Shown here: positions 1 through 6,100 of the stretch, in pieces
How positions within the stretch are numbered: the first letter of the stretch is position 1
Layout of the letters: each line of letters opens with the position of its first letter
NCBI GenBank assembly: GCA_902774195.1
Contig: CACYHM010000049.1
Location: forward strand, 1 to 7,666
Direction of reading: 5' to 3'
Source of the DNA: an uncultured Eubacteriales bacterium
GTDB taxonomy: Bacteria > Bacillota_A > Clostridia > Peptostreptococcales > Anaerovoracaceae
Length of the DNA stretch: 7,666 nt
Notes under the pieces: model-generated
What the model was told of the DNA's origin: nothing
The model's input: only the letters and a program-made list of their open reading frames with translations
Database searches by the model: none
Translations under genes and position numbers: made by a program

Positions 1-84
1 TTCATTCTTTCGAACGGAGCCATCGAAATCAACTTTGATCAGGTTTCCGTTGACTCCGGCTACATATCCTGTTTCTGTCTTCAT
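1..84 (-). CDS. atpA: V/A-type ATP synthase catalytic subunit A, N-terminal 28 codons (partial)
   Basis: Only the first 28 codons are present; the gene runs off the left edge. The peptide begins MKTETGYVAGVNGNLIKVDF. The G-V-N-G-N-L-I-x-V pattern followed by an acidic/aromatic strand and a V-R-K-N-E-like turn is the start of the beta-barrel of V/A-type ATPase subunit A, the ATP-hydrolysing/synthesising subunit of the cytoplasmic V1/A1 head. The Walker A and the rest of the catalytic domain lie outside the window. The ATG at 82-84 has an AGGAG Shine-Dalgarno at 91-95 with 6 nt spacing, and it starts 12 nt after the stop of the DUF2764 gene. That supports one operon with the two genes upstream. 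The B, D, I and K subunit genes would be expected further downstream, outside the window (inference from operon convention). Confidence 0.9.
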   Translation of the reverse strand, partial: MKTETGYVAGVNGNLIKVDFDGSVRKNE

Positions 85-96
85 ATAACACTCCTG

Positions 97-618
97 TTAC
101 AAACTGTATACTTGCTGCTGTAATCCCTCGAACAGGGAGTTGAATTCAGCCTTGCCCTTAGTCTGCTCGAAACAGTTAAGACGTTCCAGCAGTTTCAGTT
201 TGATCGCATATCCGAAAAGCACATAGTCATCGAACATGTGCAGCCCGACAAGTGAATCGAGGTTTTCGAACTCGTATTCCAGCAGTATCTTCTCGGCCTC
301 GAGCGGGTTCTTTGCCGACAGCGCGGATGCGACTGCCTGCGCGATGATGCCGTCCTTGTCGTACGCCGACGAATAGCTCTTTCCGAGGTTCATGCTCCTC
401 TGGTAGTTGAGCTCCTTCATGAGCATCCCGTAGAACTTCGACCATTCCTCGACCAGAGGTCCCTCCGTCGAGAACAGCTCGAGATCTCTGAGGCGCTCGT
501 ATGTCGTCTCGCTCACGTTACCCTGGCAGCAGTTCAGAAATTCGCTGTATGTCAGCGGCATTTCACCGTCCGCTCTCAGTTCAGGCAGGCTTGGAATCAG
601 ATAATAATACGAAGCCAT
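97..618 (-). CDS. DUF2764 family protein of the V-type ATPase operon
   Basis: This is a 173-residue soluble protein with no signal peptide or membrane segment. Near the N-terminus (residues 4-14) it carries YYYLIPSLPEL, the aromatic-rich strand plus S-L-P motif typical of DUF2764. A conserved-looking C-terminal helical block runs from about 118 to 166 (L-D-S-L-V-G-L-H-x-F-D, then Y-A-I-K-L-K-x-L-E-R-L, then G-K-x-E-F). Its biochemical role is not established. The gene is wedged between ATPase subunits E and A, where archaeal-type operons carry C and F, so a structural or assembly role in the rotor/stator is plausible (inference). The start at 618 is chosen because AAGGAGG lies at 625-631, 6 nt upstream. 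The first 22 nt overlap the end of the subunit E gene, suggesting translational coupling. No catalytic motif is visible. Confidence 0.82.
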   Translation of the reverse strand: MASYYYLIPSLPELRADGEMPLTYSEFLNCCQGNVSETTYERLRDLELFSTEGPLVEEWSKFYGMLMKELNYQRSMNLGKSYSSAYDKDGIIAQAVASALSAKNPLEAEKILLEYEFENLDSLVGLHMFDDYVLFGYAIKLKLLERLNCFEQTKGKAEFNSLFEGLQQQVYSL

Positions 619-1172
619 GCTGCGCCTCCTTCTTTACTGGAAAGCATCTCCATGATTCCCTCATCTGAGCAGTCGAAATAGCCGGATCCGTCCTTGGACG
701 CAAGGCGGAATCCCTGCTGAACGCTCTTGGACGGTCTGATCTCCAGTCCGCTCCTGATCTCCTTCGCAAGTTCACTCTTCAGAGCGTCACTCACTTCGGA
801 TACCTCCGCAGTGTATGCTGCGATATCTTCGCCGGCAACAGCCGCGCGGATCAGTTTGCCGAGAGCCGCTCCCGAAAGCTCCTTGCTGATCCCGGCCGAG
901 AGAATCTTTTCGAATTCACCCTGGATCTCCGACTTGAATGCAAGTACGGCATCCCTTCTGGCCTGGTCAGCGCTCACCTCGGCGCTCTCTCTGAGGATAC
1001 TGATTTCCTTCTCAGCCGTATCCTTGTACTGCTGAGCCTCAGATTTTGCGCTGCCGATGATCGATTCAGCTTTCCTTTTGGCTTCTGCAATGATGGCTTC
1101 CGCTTCGGCGTTTGCCGCCTCTACCCCTTCTTTGCGGATAGAGGTAACAAGATCTTGAATCTGTAGTTCCAT
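597..1172 (-). CDS. atpE: V/A-type ATP synthase subunit E (peripheral stalk)
   Basis: The protein is 191 residues from the chosen start. Residues 1 to about 75 are an Ala/Glu/Lys-rich amphipathic helix (repeats such as A-E-A-E-A-I-I-A-E-A-K-R-K-A) typical of the right-handed coiled-coil half of subunit E, which pairs with subunit G/H to form the peripheral stalk holding V1/A1 against the membrane sector. Residues from about 80 to 191 form the globular C-terminal domain. It includes the G-F-R-L-A-S-K-D-G-S-G-Y-F-D segment, also seen in bacterial (Chlamydia/Treponema-type) subunit E. An in-frame ATG 33 nt further upstream (1205) would add 11 residues, but it has no ribosome binding site. The ATG at 1170-1172 has a perfect AGGAGG 5 nt upstream, so I take it as the start. 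This is the first gene of the ATPase operon. No separate small G/H partner gene lies upstream of it here. Confidence 0.85.
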   Translation of the reverse strand: MELQIQDLVTSIRKEGVEAANAEAEAIIAEAKRKAESIIGSAKSEAQQYKDTAEKEISILRESAEVSADQARRDAVLAFKSEIQGEFEKILSAGISKELSGAALGKLIRAAVAGEDIAAYTAEVSEVSDALKSELAKEIRSGLEIRPSKSVQQGFRLASKDGSGYFDCSDEGIMEMLSSKEGGAAWLRIII

Positions 1173-1177
1173 AGGCA

Positions 1178-1183
1178 CCTCCT
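1178..1183 (-). promoter_or_regulatory. Shine-Dalgarno deciding the subunit E start
   Basis: AGGAGG on the minus strand lies 5 nt before the ATG at 1170-1172. It favours this start over the in-frame ATG at 1205, which lacks any purine-rich site at proper spacing and directly follows an in-frame TAA (1206-1208). Confidence 0.85.
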
Positions 1184-1220
1184 GTTCCTGGATCAACACC
1201 TTCATTTACCGAAAACTATC

Positions 1221-1263
1221 AGCGATTCCTTCGCTCTTCATGTCTTGAATGCTGTGTCATTCA
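1221..1263 (-). other. Two short stem-loops in the V-ATPase operon leader
   Basis: In the predicted 5' untranslated region there is a perfect 6-bp inverted repeat, TGAATG/CATTCA with a 6-nt loop (1246-1263). A perfect 5-bp repeat, AGCGA/TCGCT with a 5-nt loop (1221-1235), follows it. Both are small and could be chance. They do not match a riboswitch class I recognise. They may protect the 5' end or take part in regulation, but nothing in the sequence proves that. Confidence 0.3.
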
Positions 1264-1294
1264 TTCCCAAAAATGCAAAGTCCTACACGTTTAT

Positions 1295-1323
1295 ATTATA
1301 GTATCTGCAGGCGTGTTCTTCAA
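1295..1323 (-). promoter_or_regulatory. Sigma-70/sigma-A type promoter of the V-ATPase operon
   Basis: On the minus strand, TTGAAG (1318-1323) is separated by exactly 17 nt from a perfect TATAAT (1295-1300). The -35 matches consensus at 4 of 6 positions. It lies in a locally AT-rich stretch between the terminator of the preceding operon and subunit E. Transcription would start near 1288, giving a leader of roughly 115 nt. No other hexamer pair as good was found between 1173 and 1450. Confidence 0.75.
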
Positions 1324-1449
1324 ACAAAACATTGAGCTCCGTAATTGATAATCTTTTAACGCAGCAATTCCAAGGCGTTCATCTTGTACTTTTTTACATA
1401 TCAGCGCAAAAAAACAATCGGGAGCAGCTGCATGCCTCTTCTGACGCAC

Positions 1450-1487
1450 AAAAACAGGAGGTCCGGCACTATTGCCGACCTCCTTTT
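1450..1487 (-). terminator. Rho-independent terminator ending the prfB-addB operon (possibly bidirectional)
   Basis: The arms AGGAGGTCCGGCA (1456-1468) and TGCCGACCTCCT (1473-1484) form a 12-bp stem with one bulged base and a 4-nt loop. On the minus strand the stem is followed by G and then five U (1450-1454), ideal for ending the transcript that comes through the small membrane protein gene. On the plus strand four T (1484-1487) follow, so it could also work in the opposite direction. It separates the upstream operon from the ATPase promoter about 130 nt further on. The interval 1324-1449 between the two holds nothing else I can recognise. Confidence 0.85.
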
Positions 1488-1523
1488 AAATGCTTTATGC
1501 AGCACGCCGCCGCCACGAAACCG

Positions 1524-1545
1524 GCCGCGGGAACATGCCCCCGGC
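1524..1545 (-). other. GC-rich hairpin just after the small membrane protein gene
   Basis: The arms GCCGCGGG (1524-1531) and CCCCCGGC (1538-1545) give 7 of 8 pairs around a 6-nt loop, starting 5 nt after the stop codon. No U-run follows on the minus strand, so it is not a typical terminator by itself. It may act as a 3'-end stabilising or pausing structure ahead of the terminator at 1450-1487. Confidence 0.3.
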
Positions 1546-1550
1546 TGTGC

Positions 1551-1730
1551 TCAGTTGAACAGGAACAGCCCCGCGGATATCACGTAGAACACCACCATGG
1601 ACGCCACGAGTATGAGGGCCATTATCCTGGCTCCCTTGTTGAGCTTCTTTCTGCGCTCCTCGTAGTCCTGCATCGTCTTCTCTTCTGCTGCTTTTGCTGA
1701 TTTGTTGCTCCTGCTGTATTTATTAGCCAT
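1551..1730 (-). CDS. Small single-pass membrane protein, unknown function (59 residues)
   Basis: An ATG at 1728-1730 has GAGG 6 nt upstream and opens a 59-codon frame ending in TGA. Residues 1-37 are hydrophilic and strongly charged (S-R-S-N-K-S-A-K-A-A-E-E-K, then D-Y-E-E-R-R-K-K-L-N-K-G-A-R). Residues 38-58 are a continuous hydrophobic helix ending in F-N. The basic cluster just before the helix predicts a cytoplasmic N-terminus with the C-terminus outside (positive-inside rule). I do not recognise the family; no cysteine, metal site or signal peptidase site is visible. It starts 60 nt after the rlmH stop, beyond a palindrome, and is followed by a hairpin and a strong terminator, so it is probably the last gene of the prfB operon. 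The ribosome binding site, membrane topology pattern and position support a real gene, but function is open. Confidence 0.72.
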   Translation of the reverse strand: MANKYSRSNKSAKAAEEKTMQDYEERRKKLNKGARIMALILVASMVVFYVISAGLFLFN

Positions 1731-1757
1731 CAGTTTCCTCTTTCCGTTCTGTTCACT

Positions 1758-1786
1758 CCGGCCACGGGGTCAGACCCCCTGGCCGG
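1758..1786. repeat. GTCAGAC-centred palindrome, copy 1, after rlmH
   Basis: This is a 29-nt near-perfect palindrome centred on A1772. The outer arms are CCGGCCA/TGGCCGG and the inner arms GGGGTC/GACCCC, with a single C:C mismatch (1765/1779). It begins 4 nt past the rlmH stop codon. A T-run (1788-1792) follows only on the plus strand, where no gene points at it. On the transcribed minus strand there is no U-run, so it is not a conventional terminator for rlmH. A 26-nt core shares 23 bases with the copy inside the MBL gene (2442-2467), so this is better read as a member of a repeat family. Confidence 0.7.
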
Positions 1787-1790
1787 CTTT

Positions 1791-2270
1791 TTACTTGTGG
1801 TATGTTTCGCCTGCGTTGATCTTGAACGCCCTGTATATCTGTTCTGCCAGAACGACCCTGGCGAGCTGGTGCGGCAGAGTTATCCTGCCGAAGCTCATCC
1901 TGAGGTCAGCCCTCCGCTTCACTTCATCGCTGAGCCCGAGACTCCCCCCTATGATAAAGTCTATCACCGGATGTGTAAAGGCTGTCTGTCTGATCTTTTC
2001 AGCAAGGTCCTCCGAACTGAGTTCCCTGCCTCCTATGTCGAGCGCGACGACATAGTCCCCCTTCGCAGTCTTCGAGAGGAGTTCTCTCCCCTCGGCTTCG
2101 ATGACCGCGCGTTCATCGGCCGGTGAAGCGTTTGCCGGGAGCTTCTCCTCCCTGACCTCGGTCACCGATACCCTGCAGTAGGCGCCGAGCCTCTTCATGT
2201 ATTCGGCGATCGCAGCCTCCCAGTATTTCTCTTTCAGTTTTCCGACGCAGATTATCCTGATCTCAATCAT
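1791..2270 (-). CDS. rlmH: 23S rRNA (pseudouridine1915-N3)-methyltransferase RlmH
   Basis: This is a 159-residue SPOUT-class methyltransferase, the usual full length. It methylates N3 of pseudouridine 1915 in helix 69 of 23S rRNA using S-adenosylmethionine, on the assembled 70S ribosome. Family hallmarks are visible: start M-I-E-I-R-I-I-C-V-G-K-L-K, the F-I-I-G-G-S-L-G-L-S cofactor loop of the trefoil knot (residues 105-114), L-P-H-Q-L-A-R (132-138), E-Q-I-Y-R-A-F-K-I (143-151) and the invariant C-terminal Y-H-K. The frame stays open 63 nt further upstream, but the start at 2270 is preferred because GGGAG lies 6 nt before it, it matches the family N-terminus, and it gives an 8-nt ATGATTGA overlap with the stop of the MBL gene. 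It is therefore coupled to that gene. A palindromic repeat follows 4 nt after the stop. Confidence 0.97.
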   Translation of the reverse strand: MIEIRIICVGKLKEKYWEAAIAEYMKRLGAYCRVSVTEVREEKLPANASPADERAVIEAEGRELLSKTAKGDYVVALDIGGRELSSEDLAEKIRQTAFTHPVIDFIIGGSLGLSDEVKRRADLRMSFGRITLPHQLARVVLAEQIYRAFKINAGETYHK

Positions 2271-3111
2271 CGCTGTCTCCCGGCATGAATGTGAGCCCCT
2301 CCTTCGCGGCCACGTCGAGCAGATAGTCCTCACCCTTTACAAAACCTTTTTCAGTGAGCCTGTCCTCGACGGTCTGTTTCGCGAAGAGCGGTATGTTGTT
2401 GTGAAAGCTGAGATGCGCGAGCATGATGCGAAGCGGCTTTTGGCCGGGGGGTCTGACACCCTGGCCGCTTTTGCGGTATTCGAGTATGCGTGCCAGCACA
2501 TCGCCGGCATATACGTTCGAGAGGTGTCCCATGTCGCTTTTGATCCTCACCTTTACCGGGTAAGGATACTCCCCGAACATGAGCATCTCCTCGTCGTGGT
2601 TCGCTTCGAAGACGAGCTGGTCGGCATCCTTCACCGCTTCGAATATCTCGCCGGTTATGATGCCGCTGTCTGTCACGACGGCGAGTTTCTCGCCCCCGGC
2701 TTCGACCGAGAAGCCGAGCGGCTCCGCCGCATCGTGACTGAGCGAAAACGAGCGAATAACCACGCGGTCCCCGCCGGTGCACTCCAGCACCGCGCTGTCT
2801 CCGCCGCTCATCAGATGTATGCGCTCTTCGGGAACATAGCAGAAGTTCTGAGCCCTGCTGACAGTCCCCCTGCTGGCGAAAAAGCCCGCGTTCACGCAGC
2901 ACCGGCTTATAGCCCTTACGCTCTTCGCGTGATCTGTATGCTCGTGGGTGACGAGCACCGCGCCGACGTCCTCCGGGCTGCAGCCCAGATGTTCGAGCGC
3001 CCCCTTTATCTTCTTCGCCGGCAGACCCACGTCAAGTATTATGGTGGCGGGTCCCGCTATTATTATATACGAATTGCCGGAGCTGCTGCTCCCTGCCGAT
3101 ACTATCTCCAT
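2263..3111 (-). CDS. yycJ: YycJ/WalJ-type metallo-beta-lactamase fold hydrolase
   Basis: This is a 282-residue cytoplasmic MBL-fold protein. The N-terminal S-A-G-S-S-S-S-G-N-S strand-loop and the metal motif T-H-E-H-T-D-H (residues 55-61) are followed by S-H-D-A (H125), V-T-D-S-G (D148), E-A-N-H-D (H172), G-H-L-S-N (H196) and A-H-L-S-x-x-N-N (H233), in the order seen in YycJ/WalJ. WalJ is linked to the WalKR cell-wall regulon in many Firmicutes and has been proposed to act as a nuclease linked to replication/repair; the substrate here is unproven. No walKR genes lie nearby. The start at 3111 has AAGGA 5 nt upstream, lies inside the last codons of addB (10-nt overlap), and fits the family N-terminus. 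Residues of about 214-224 (S-G-Q-G-V-R-P-P-G-Q) look like an insertion relative to my memory of B. subtilis YycJ. They are encoded by a palindromic repeat. Confidence 0.9.
   Translation of the reverse strand: MEIVSAGSSSSGNSYIIIAGPATIILDVGLPAKKIKGALEHLGCSPEDVGAVLVTHEHTDHAKSVRAISRCCVNAGFFASRGTVSRAQNFCYVPEERIHLMSGGDSAVLECTGGDRVVIRSFSLSHDAAEPLGFSVEAGGEKLAVVTDSGIITGEIFEAVKDADQLVFEANHDEEMLMFGEYPYPVKVRIKSDMGHLSNVYAGDVLARILEYRKSGQGVRPPGQKPLRIMLAHLSFHNNIPLFAKQTVEDRLTEKGFVKGEDYLLDVAAKEGLTFMPGDSDD
2442..2467. repeat. GTCTGAC-centred palindrome, copy 2, inside the MBL gene
   Basis: The palindrome is centred on T2454 (2442-2466), with GGCC outer arms, GGG/CCC and GTC/GAC inner pairs and two mismatched positions. 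Compared with the minus strand of copy 1, 23 of 26 bases agree (differences at three positions). It is translated, without disrupting the frame, as residues 216-224 of the MBL protein. Imperfect 10-nt direct repeats (GCGGCTTTTG at 2433-2442 and GCCGCTTTTG at 2464-2473, 9 of 10 identical) flank or overlap the core, 31 nt apart. Confidence 0.65.
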
Positions 3112-6100
3112 CCGGATCCTTCTGTCTGTCCTTCGCTGTCTTTTTCTGTTTCCTTCTGCTTTCCGCTTTTTTCCGCAGCATTCTTTTTCGGCTTCGGTTC
3201 AAGGCTGCGCCAGCGGTTTTTGGCGTATCCCCTGTCGCGCCTGCAGACCGGCCTGTAGCTGCAGTATCTGCATACGAGGGCGCTGTCGTTCTTCAGAGGA
3301 TTTATGCCTATCCTTCCGTTCAGTATGCCCTCTGCCGTCTTCTCTATCTGAGCAAGCACATCAGACCTTACCTCTTCGTACTCCTCCCGGCTGATGCTGT
3401 CCTTCACCGACCTGAGCACTGAAGGCGGCATCGCGTCGAGTATGCCCTCTTCATCTATGAATACCCCCTTGAGGGAGAAATTGTCTTCCGGTCTTCTGCT
3501 GCTGATCTCTTCGAGCTTGTTCCGCGCCTTGTCGTTGGCCGCCTCTATCGGGTCCTTGATGTTGAAGTAGAACATGCCCGCCGGCTCGAGACCTTCGCCC
3601 GATGCCGACATCAGGTATATCATCAGCTGCATCTTCAGGCCCTGCCTCATCTTCCACAGGTCGAGGGTATCCGAACCGGTCTTGTAGTCCACTATCCTCA
3701 CGCGCCGGCCGCCGTCCACGTCCAGGTAGTCCGCTCGGTCTATCCTGCCCTCTACGTAGACTTCATCATCGCCTGTCTTCAGGGCTATAGGTCCGAAGCT
3801 GCCGTTCCTGCCGAAGGCCTCCTCGAAGTCGGCCGAATCCACCGCCGCGGAGCTGAGCTGCTCTGCCATCGCTTTTGCCGCCGCCGCGCATATCTCCCTG
3901 ATACGGCTCATCCTGAACTCCTCGCTCCCCGTCGAGATGAAGAGCCCGCCTCTGTATCCGGACGAGAGCTCATCGAGCGCGGAGCTCACCAGTCTTTCGA
4001 GTTCTTCGCTGTCGCCATCCCTTATCTTCTGCGGCAGTTCGCGGTCCGCCATTATCTGTCTGGCGACAGCCATCAGGCACTCGTGGTATACATCGCCCAC
4101 AGAGCGCGCATCGCTTGCGAATTCCCTTTCTTCTTTCGGCCTGAGTCCCCTGTCGACGAAGTATTCGAACGGGCAGTCCACGTAGCAGCCTATCGAGGAC
4201 GCGCTCAGTCTGAGCGCCCCGTCGCGCCCGGCATACAGTTCCTTTGCAGTCAGGCGCGAAAGCGGCTTCGGATCGTTGTCATAATCGGCGGCCGTCAGCA
4301 TAGCGTCGAGCCTCTCTTTTCTGTTGTCCGCATACCATCTGAGCATGGCGGCCGTCAGCGCCTCCGGCTCAGCAGGAGCATTCGGATCCTTTATGCGGTT
4401 GATCAGATGGCGCATCGCTTCGTCCGCATCCTGCACCAGTCCGAGCCCCCAGCCTTCGCTTATTATGTCTTTTCTGACAAAACCCTTTTCTTTCGTCTTC
4501 GGGAAGATGCCGCGGATCGTCTCGATCACAGGGCTCTCGCCCGCGTCGCCGCCGTTCGCGTCGGTCATCGACCAGCTTATGTATATCTTCTCGGACGGCC
4601 TGGACATCATCCTGTACATGGCCGAGTTCTCTTCGTCCATCTTTATGTCATCGAGGCTCCCGAGAGCGAATCCCTTCTCTCTGAAGTATTCCTTCTCGTC
4701 CGCCGAGAACAGCCCTTCGGTCGACGGTGTCAGAGGCAGCACCCCCTCGTTGGCGCCGAGTATGACTACCGCGCGTATATTGCCCGGCCGCGTCCTGATC
4801 ATCGTGCCCATCGAAAGCGCGTCCGCCGCAGGAGGAATGACTCCTACCTCGACATCCGAGAGTCCTGCTTCGTATATATCCGTAAACTCCTCGATATCCA
4901 TCGCGGAGTCTCCCATTATCTCGTCTATCTGGTCAAGTATCTCAAGCGCCTTTCCGTAACTCTGCGTCATCCTCTGAGCTTCATCGTGAAGGCCCGCTTC
5001 TTCCTGCAGGGCTGCCGCCTCAGCGACACGCACGCTCAGCTGCCACTCGTCCTCAAGATACTTCCTGAATGCCTTAGTGAATCCTCCGGCTGTGCCCCCG
5101 CCCTTTTTTGCCAGTTCTTCGAGGACGGAGATCCTCGACATGATGCCTTCTCTCATCGCTTCGAGCTCCGCGAACTTTTCTTCGCCCGTCTCATCGGCTC
5201 CGTATCTGAACGGCTTGTCCCACATCGAGCCTTTGATGCGGTAGGCCCTGGCGTAGTTCTCGAGGTCTTCAATGCTGCTGTCATCATAGACCGTGAGTCC
5301 GGATTTGAGCATAGCGAACAGGTACTGCGGCAGCTTGCGGCTGCGGCCGAATTCGAGCATGTCGACTATGAAGCTTACCGCCGCGCTGTCGGTGATGTCC
5401 CTCGCCGAATCCGCGAACACCGGCAGTCCGTACTCGGCAAACACCCGCCTTATGACCGGCTGCATCGCCCCCTCGTCGTTGGCGATCACCTGTATGTCTT
5501 TCATCCTGTAGCCGAGATCCCTCACAAGATGCCAGATGTACGCGGCCGCGCTCTCCGCCTCGTAATACGGATTGGCCGCGCAGAGCATAGTGAGGTCCTC
5601 AGGGACGAAGTCCCTGTTCTCTGCCTTCTGCTCTTCTGTCAGCCTTTCTCTGAAGAGATACTTTTCGATGCGCGATACCGTTTCGGACTTTGCGGATGCG
5701 TACGCGGACCCGTCGATCTCTTCGCACGACACGTCGATGTTCTTTGAAGCGGCAAGACCCGTCAGCGATCTGATGAGCCTGTCGTCGAGGCCGAAGTCCC
5801 CTCTGTTCACCACAAAGCTGACCGACTCAGCCGCTGCCGCCAGTTCGATCAGGGCATCCGCGAACTTCGGCGTGATGCTGTCGTAGCCGTATACCCAGAA
5901 GTTTTTGCCGCGCACCAGCTTCGAGTCCTTTATGGCGTCCACATACATCGATATGTAGTCTTCGGAGTCGGTGAAGACGCCGCTTATCCTCTCTTCGTAA
6001 GCCTCGATCACGCCCCTCAGCTCTCTGAGTTTTGAGGCTAGTATAGGGTCATCCCCGCTGCCCGCGAGAAGCTCCTCTACCTCGTCAAGGCTGCAGTCCT

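Noticed and set aside
1205..1205. Subunit E starting at the upstream ATG (adding 11 residues)
   Set aside because: There is no ribosome binding site there. The ATG at 1172 has a perfect AGGAGG at 5 nt, and the extra residues include the translated ribosome binding site itself (Q-E-V-P).
1206..1241. 11-codon leader ORF before subunit E (M-K-S-E-G-I-A-D-S-F-R)
   Set aside because: There is no Shine-Dalgarno, no run of a regulatory amino acid and no attenuator pair; it is most likely chance. It is kept only as a detail of the leader finding.
1332..1700. Plus-strand open frame of 122 codons between the two operons
   Set aside because: It runs through the bidirectional terminator and opposite the small membrane protein gene, has no ribosome binding site, and the peptide is Cys/His-rich without a coherent motif.
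2271..2333. RlmH starting at an upstream ATG (adding 21 residues)
   Set aside because: The extra residues are unlike the family N-terminus, and the region is coding in the MBL frame. The ATG at 2270 has a GGGAG site and the usual short overlap.
2197..3258. Long plus-strand open frame of 353 codons opposite rlmH, the MBL gene and the addB tail
   Set aside because: It is the antisense shadow of three well-identified minus-strand genes with GC-rich third positions. Its translation has no recognisable motif and no ribosome binding site.
4083..5747. Plus-strand open frame of 554 codons inside addB
   Set aside because: It is antisense to the central, well-supported AddB coding region. Its Arg/His-rich composition is typical of reverse-frame artefacts, with no domain pattern.
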